From assembly GCA_964507035.1 (NCBI GenBank), contig CAZDOQ010000057.1, forward strand, positions 1-9,830: 9,830 bases of DNA, in the 5' to 3' direction. A program made the position numbers and the translations under genes. Positions within the stretch are counted from its first letter, which is position 1; every line of letters begins with the position of its first letter. Shown in pieces: positions 7,167 through 9,830 of the stretch. The DNA comes from Pseudolachnospira sp964507035. GTDB taxonomy: Bacteria > Bacillota > Clostridia > Lachnospirales > Lachnospiraceae. The notes below the pieces were generated by a model. That model saw nothing but the letters and a program-made list of their open reading frames with translations, ran no database searches and had not been told where the DNA came from.

Positions 7167-7187
7167 AAGACCCCTGTGTTGGGTCTT
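7148..7187 (+). promoter_or_regulatory. comEC translation start region: strong RBS, ATT codon, downstream hairpin
   Basis: AGGAGG (7148-7153) lies 8 nt before an in-frame ATT (7162-7164), where an ATG would be expected. The ATT shares its last base with the TAG stop of the upstream lipoprotein gene (7164-7166). AAGACCC (7167-7173) and GGGTCTT (7181-7187) form a perfect 7-bp stem with a 7-nt loop right after the ATT. This stem partly buries the TTG at 7186, the nearest ordinary alternative start, which has no ribosome binding site of its own. Confidence 0.55.
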
Positions 7188-9384
7188 GGGGATCTGGATT
7201 GCAGTCGAACTTCTGCTCTGGCAGCTGGGATTCTTGGGCGCTCCGGCTGACCTGCTTGATCCATGGTTTCAGGATACCGCCTCCCGGGAGGTGGAGGCGG
7301 TGGGAACCGTGGACAGTTGTGAGATCACTTCTTATGGCGTAAAAATCATTCTGCGGGACACTTCTGTGCAGATAGACGGGCTGGCGGGAGAGCCCGGCTG
7401 TCTGCTGGTATATTTCCGTGAACCGGTGGAAGGAAAGATTGGCAATCGAATACGCGTGCGGGGAGAACTTTCCCCCTTTGAGAAGGCCGGGAATCCGGGG
7501 CAGTTTGACGCCTGGGAGTATTACCGGTCTAAAGGTGTTACCTATCAGCTGTGGGGAGACGATTGGGAGTGGGTCTCCCGGGATGTGGAGCTGCTTCGGG
7601 AATTTCTGGCGCAGGTGCGCTTACAGAGCATGGAAAACCTGCGGCAGGCAGCAGAGGGGGAGGATCTGGGAGTGCTGGCGGCGGTGTTTCTGGGGGATAC
7701 CTCGGAACTGCCGGAGGAGACCCGGGCCCTGTACCAGGCGGGAGGCATCTCCCACATTTTAGCGGTCAGCGGCCTCCACGTCTCTTTGCTTGGCATGAGT
7801 TTGTTCCGGCTGCTTTGCCGCCTGCCTCTGCCCCGGCGCTTGCCGGAGGTCCTAAGCGGCCTAGTGATGGCAGGCTATGTGGTGGTCACCGGCGCATCCG
7901 TCTCCTCCCGGCGGGCTCTGATCCTCTTTTTGGCCATGCTGCTGGCCCGGAGCTTGGGCCGCTCCTACGACATGCTCTCGGCCCTGGGCCTGGCGGGAAT
8001 CCTGATTCTGGCCAGCCAGCCCCTGGAGTTGTTTACAGCCAGCTTTCAGCTGTCCTTTGGGTCGGTGGCGGCCCTGGGACTGCTGATGCCGGAACTGACG
8101 GAGTGGCTGAAACCCAAGCGAAATTGGGAGAAAGCACTGGCATCCTCCCTCTGCGCGGTGATGGGAACGCTGCCCCTGGGAGCCTGGCACTTTTACCAGG
8201 TCTCCCTCTCCGGCATCTGGCTCAATCCGTTGGTGCTGCCCCTTGCCTCCCTGCTGCTTCTTTCCGCCACCCTGGCGGCGGTCCTCACTGGCCTTTCTCC
8301 GGCTTTGGGAAGCTTTTTTGCCGGCACTGGCCATTATATCTTGAAGTTGTACCGCTTCCTCTGCGAGACCGGCGGTTTTTCCATCACCGTGGGAAAACCA
8401 GCCGGATGGGAGTTGGCCCTGTATTACGGGGCGCTGGCTCTGTTGGTGCTGGGGGCCCGCTGCTGGAGAAAACGGCGGGAGACGGAGGCGGAAGAGCGGA
8501 AAGACCGGGAAGGACGGAAAAACCGGCCGGTCCGGTTTCTGGCTGGCCGCTGGGCGGTGCTGATGATCTGTGTGGCCGTGGGATTTCTCAGTCAGTTTCC
8601 TCTGCCCGCCCGGAACCTGACGGTGGTGAGTCTGGATGTGGGTCAGGGGGACTGTACCTTTTTTAAACTCCCCGGCGGGGAGGCCTGGCTGGTGGACGGC
8701 GGCAGCTCGGATGTGGAGCAGGTGGGAAAGTGGAGGATTCTTCCCTTCCTTCAGTGGGAAGGAATCCGGAGGCTGGAGGGCGTGGTGTTAAGCCACAGTG
8801 ATGCGGACCATGTCAATGGAATTTTGGAGCTGCTGGAGGGAGATCTGATTCCGGTGGGCTGCCTGATTCTTCCCCGGGCCACCGCAGGCCAGGAAGGTTG
8901 GGAGGCGCTGCGGCAGGCGGCGGAGCGCCGGAATACCCCGGTGTATACCATGGAAGCAGGGGAGGCCTTTGTCAGAGGAGAAGTGACGTTCACCTGCTTG
9001 TATCCCCAGGCAGTAGCGGAAGGGGAGGACGCCAACAGCCATTCCCTGACGCTTCTGGTGGAGTGGGGGGCGTTTTCCGGCCTGTTCCCTGGGGATCTGG
9101 GGACAGAGCAGGAACTGCGGTTTCAGGAGCAGTGGCGGCCTGTGAGCCTGCTCAAGGTGGGACACCACGGCTCCCGGAATTCCTCCGGAACCGCCTTCCT
9201 GGAAGCCCTCACTCCCCGGGCGGTGGTGATCTCCTGCGGGGCCGGCAACTCCTACGGGCATCCCCATCTGGAGACCCTTGCGCGGCTGGAGGAGGCGGGC
9301 AGCCGGGTATACCGGACAGACCGGCAGGGGGCAGTCCGGTTTCTGGTGCGAGACGGGGCCATGACTGTGGAGACTTTCCGGTAG
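7162..9384 (+). CDS. comEC: ComEC/Rec2 DNA uptake channel protein
   Basis: A polytopic membrane protein of 740 residues if started at ATT 7162 (732 from TTG 7186). It forms the channel that carries single-stranded DNA across the membrane. Counting from ATT, there is an N-terminal membrane helix (about 5-27), then an OB-like DUF4131 region (about 40-135) with NPGQFDAWEYY (111-121). The competence membrane domain follows (about 160-440) with GGISHILAVSGLHVSLLG (194-211) and many helices. The C-terminal extracellular metallo-beta-lactamase-like domain (about 485-735) has LDVGQGD (491-497), HSDADH (545-550), PGD (643-645), HHGS (668-671) and GHPH (699-702). These putative nuclease motifs are intact, as in ComEC proteins thought to degrade one DNA strand. 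In-frame codons before 7186 read IRRPLCWV, a natural continuation of the protein, and stop only at 7147. comEB is not between comEA and comEC; a two-component cassette is. Confidence 0.93.
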   Translation: MRRPLCWVLGIWIAVELLLWQLGFLGAPADLLDPWFQDTASREVEAVGTVDSCEITSYGVKIILRDTSVQIDGLAGEPGCLLVYFREPVEGKIGNRIRVRGELSPFEKAGNPGQFDAWEYYRSKGVTYQLWGDDWEWVSRDVELLREFLAQVRLQSMENLRQAAEGEDLGVLAAVFLGDTSELPEETRALYQAGGISHILAVSGLHVSLLGMSLFRLLCRLPLPRRLPEVLSGLVMAGYVVVTGASVSSRRALILFLAMLLARSLGRSYDMLSALGLAGILILASQPLELFTASFQLSFGSVAALGLLMPELTEWLKPKRNWEKALASSLCAVMGTLPLGAWHFYQVSLSGIWLNPLVLPLASLLLLSATLAAVLTGLSPALGSFFAGTGHYILKLYRFLCETGGFSITVGKPAGWELALYYGALALLVLGARCWRKRRETEAEERKDREGRKNRPVRFLAGRWAVLMICVAVGFLSQFPLPARNLTVVSLDVGQGDCTFFKLPGGEAWLVDGGSSDVEQVGKWRILPFLQWEGIRRLEGVVLSHSDADHVNGILELLEGDLIPVGCLILPRATAGQEGWEALRQAAERRNTPVYTMEAGEAFVRGEVTFTCLYPQAVAEGEDANSHSLTLLVEWGAFSGLFPGDLGTEQELRFQEQWRPVSLLKVGHHGSRNSSGTAFLEALTPRAVVISCGAGNSYGHPHLETLARLEEAGSRVYRTDRQGAVRFLVRDGAMTVETFR

Positions 9385-9446
9385 AAAGGGCGTTAAGCGC
9401 AAGAAAGAACGTCCAGAAAGGATGTCAAGCGCAAGAAAAAAGCCGG
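9383..9446 (+). repeat. Degenerate 32-nt tandem repeat at the comEC 3' end
   Basis: Unit 1 (9383-9414) and unit 2 (9415-9446) share AGAAAGG and AAGCGCAAGAAA (9395-9406 and 9427-9438) in the same order at an offset of 32 nt. The first 24 bases match at 21 positions and the remainder has diverged. Unit 1 begins inside the comEC TAG stop codon. In unit 2 an AGAAAGG followed at once by ATGTCA looks like a short gene start, but the frame closes after about 20 codons. Confidence 0.6.
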
Positions 9447-9462
9447 ACGGTGGAACCAGGTG

Positions 9463-9680
9463 GCGGCTGTGCCGGAATCAGTAGAGGACGTAGGGGTGGA
9501 AGGACTCCAGGCCCTTCATTTTCAGTTCCACCAACAGCGGCACCCAGTCGTGAACCAGTTCCAGAACCTGGGAAAATCGGGGAATGGTCTCCTGGGACTG
9601 GCCTGGCCCAGGGTCAGATTTTTTAACTGGACCCAGGTCATCTCTTCAACCTTGCCGGAAACGCCGCTGCGGATCCCAGG
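9463..9680 (-). pseudogene. Remnant of a glycerophosphodiester phosphodiesterase gene
   Basis: On the minus strand, from 9680, the frame reads PGIRSGVSGKVEEMTW and VQLKNLTLGQ. A 5-nt tandem duplication (TGGCC at 9599-9603 and 9604-9608 on the + strand) then shifts the frame. The new frame reads SQETIPRFSQVLELV, then VPLLVELKMKG, which is the GDPD motif containing the metal-binding Glu of VE(L/I)K. It jumps straight to LESFHPYVLY, although roughly 35 residues normally separate these blocks, and ends at TGA (9480-9478) where GDPD proteins commonly have Trp. FRHSR follows in frame. The N-terminal catalytic half is missing. At least four lesions (5' loss, frameshift, internal deletion, nonsense) make it non-functional. 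The family call rests on motif memory, not on an alignment. A + strand open frame across the same bases is its shadow. Confidence 0.65.
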
Positions 9681-9697
9681 AAATTTTGAAAAAGAAC

Positions 9698-9726
9698 TTG
9701 CAATCTCCAGGACACCGTGCTATAGT
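9698..9726 (+). promoter_or_regulatory. Promoter of the tRNA-Leu gene
   Basis: TTGCAA (9698-9703) and TATAGT (9721-9726) are separated by 17 nt, with an extended -10 TGC (9718-9720). The expected start, about 9733, is only a few bases before the mature tRNA 5' end, typical of a dedicated tRNA promoter. Confidence 0.75.
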
Positions 9727-9736
9727 ATTAAAACGT

Positions 9737-9819
9737 GCGGGAATGCTGGAATTGGCAGACAGGCATGACTAAGGATCATGTGGTCTACGACCGTGAGGGT
9801 TCAAGTCCCTTTTCCCGCA
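9737..9819 (+). tRNA. tRNA-Leu, anticodon AAG
   Basis: An 83-nt class II tRNA. The acceptor stem is GCGGGAA (9737-9743) with TTCCCGC (9812-9818) and discriminator A9819. The D stem is CTG/CAG around GAATTGGCAGA. The anticodon stem is CATGA (9764-9768) with TCATG (9776-9780) around the loop CTAAGGA, giving the anticodon AAG at 9771-9773. The long variable arm has a GGTC/GACC stem (9782-9785, 9789-9792). The T arm is GAGGG/CCCTT around TTCAAGT (9800-9806). The long variable arm and D-loop are those of tRNA-Leu. CCA is not encoded. The tRNA reads CUU, and also CUC and CUA if A34 is converted to inosine by TadA. A34 is uncommon in bacterial tRNAs outside tRNA-Arg(ACG), although tRNA-Leu(AAG) is known in some Firmicutes. 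The downstream end is cut by the window edge 11 nt later. Confidence 0.93.
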
Positions 9820-9830
9820 GGCTTTTGAAA

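Noticed and set aside
7551..8666. Long + strand open frame of 371 codons inside comEC
   Set aside because: It is a Gly/Pro/Arg-rich alternative frame typical of GC-rich coding DNA; comEC in the main frame has all its family motifs.
9395..9438. Two copies of AAGCGCAAGAAA as the beginning of a CRISPR array
   Set aside because: Only two degenerate units, directly adjacent with no separate spacers; they are a short tandem duplication.
9591..9620. Hairpin CCTGGG/CCCAGG followed by a T-rich stretch, as a terminator for comEC
   Set aside because: The stem is only 6 bp, the T run is several bases away, and both the stem and the T run are explained by codons of the GDPD remnant.
9460..9768. + strand open frame of 102 codons between comEC and the tRNA
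   Set aside because: It has no ribosome binding site, runs into the tRNA gene, and covers bases whose minus strand reads as a GDPD remnant, so it is a shadow.

Overview
The window looks like a chromosomal piece of a GC-rich, low-GC-lineage-relative Firmicute, most likely a Clostridia member of the Oscillospiraceae type (Flavonifractor/Pseudoflavonifractor-like). Reasons: Gram-positive style AGGAGG ribosome binding sites, sigma-A promoters with 17-nt spacers, the secG-rnr-smpB gene order, and coding DNA very rich in CGG, GCG and CTG codons. The genus is inference. All intact protein genes lie on the + strand.

Left part (1-3130): a promoter drives secG (SecYEG translocase subunit). A perfect 18-bp hairpin and a second nested hairpin separate secG from rnr (RNase R). 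rnr overlaps or nearly touches smpB (tmRNA partner), and smpB ends in a terminator. rnr and smpB form an RNA and stalled-ribosome quality-control pair. The ssrA gene (tmRNA) that often follows smpB is not in the window.

Middle (3131-3481): about 350 bases with no intact gene. It holds what looks like a decayed small membrane-protein gene, then a good sigma-A promoter and a hairpin covering the ribosome binding site of comEA.

Centre and right (3482-9384): one tightly overlapping run of five genes: comEA (DNA receptor), an OmpR-family response regulator, a membrane sensor histidine kinase, a GerMN-domain lipoprotein, and comEC (DNA uptake channel). Overlaps are 11 nt, about 26 nt, 4 nt and 1 nt. 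comEA and comEC are usually neighbours. Here a complete envelope-sensing cassette sits between them, and its order (regulator, kinase, GerMN lipoprotein) is the same as actinobacterial mtrA-mtrB-lpqB. comEC appears to start at an ATT codon that shares a base with the lipoprotein stop codon and is followed by a small hairpin.

Right end (9385-9830): a degenerate 32-nt tandem repeat spans the comEC stop. It is followed by a broken minus-strand remnant of a glycerophosphodiester phosphodiesterase gene (frameshift by a 5-nt duplication, internal deletion, nonsense codon), a strong promoter, and a tRNA-Leu gene with the unusual anticodon AAG. No CRISPR array, insertion sequence or phage gene is visible. 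The window is mostly core genome; the most unusual parts are the comEA-comEC insertion, the comEC start and the tRNA end.
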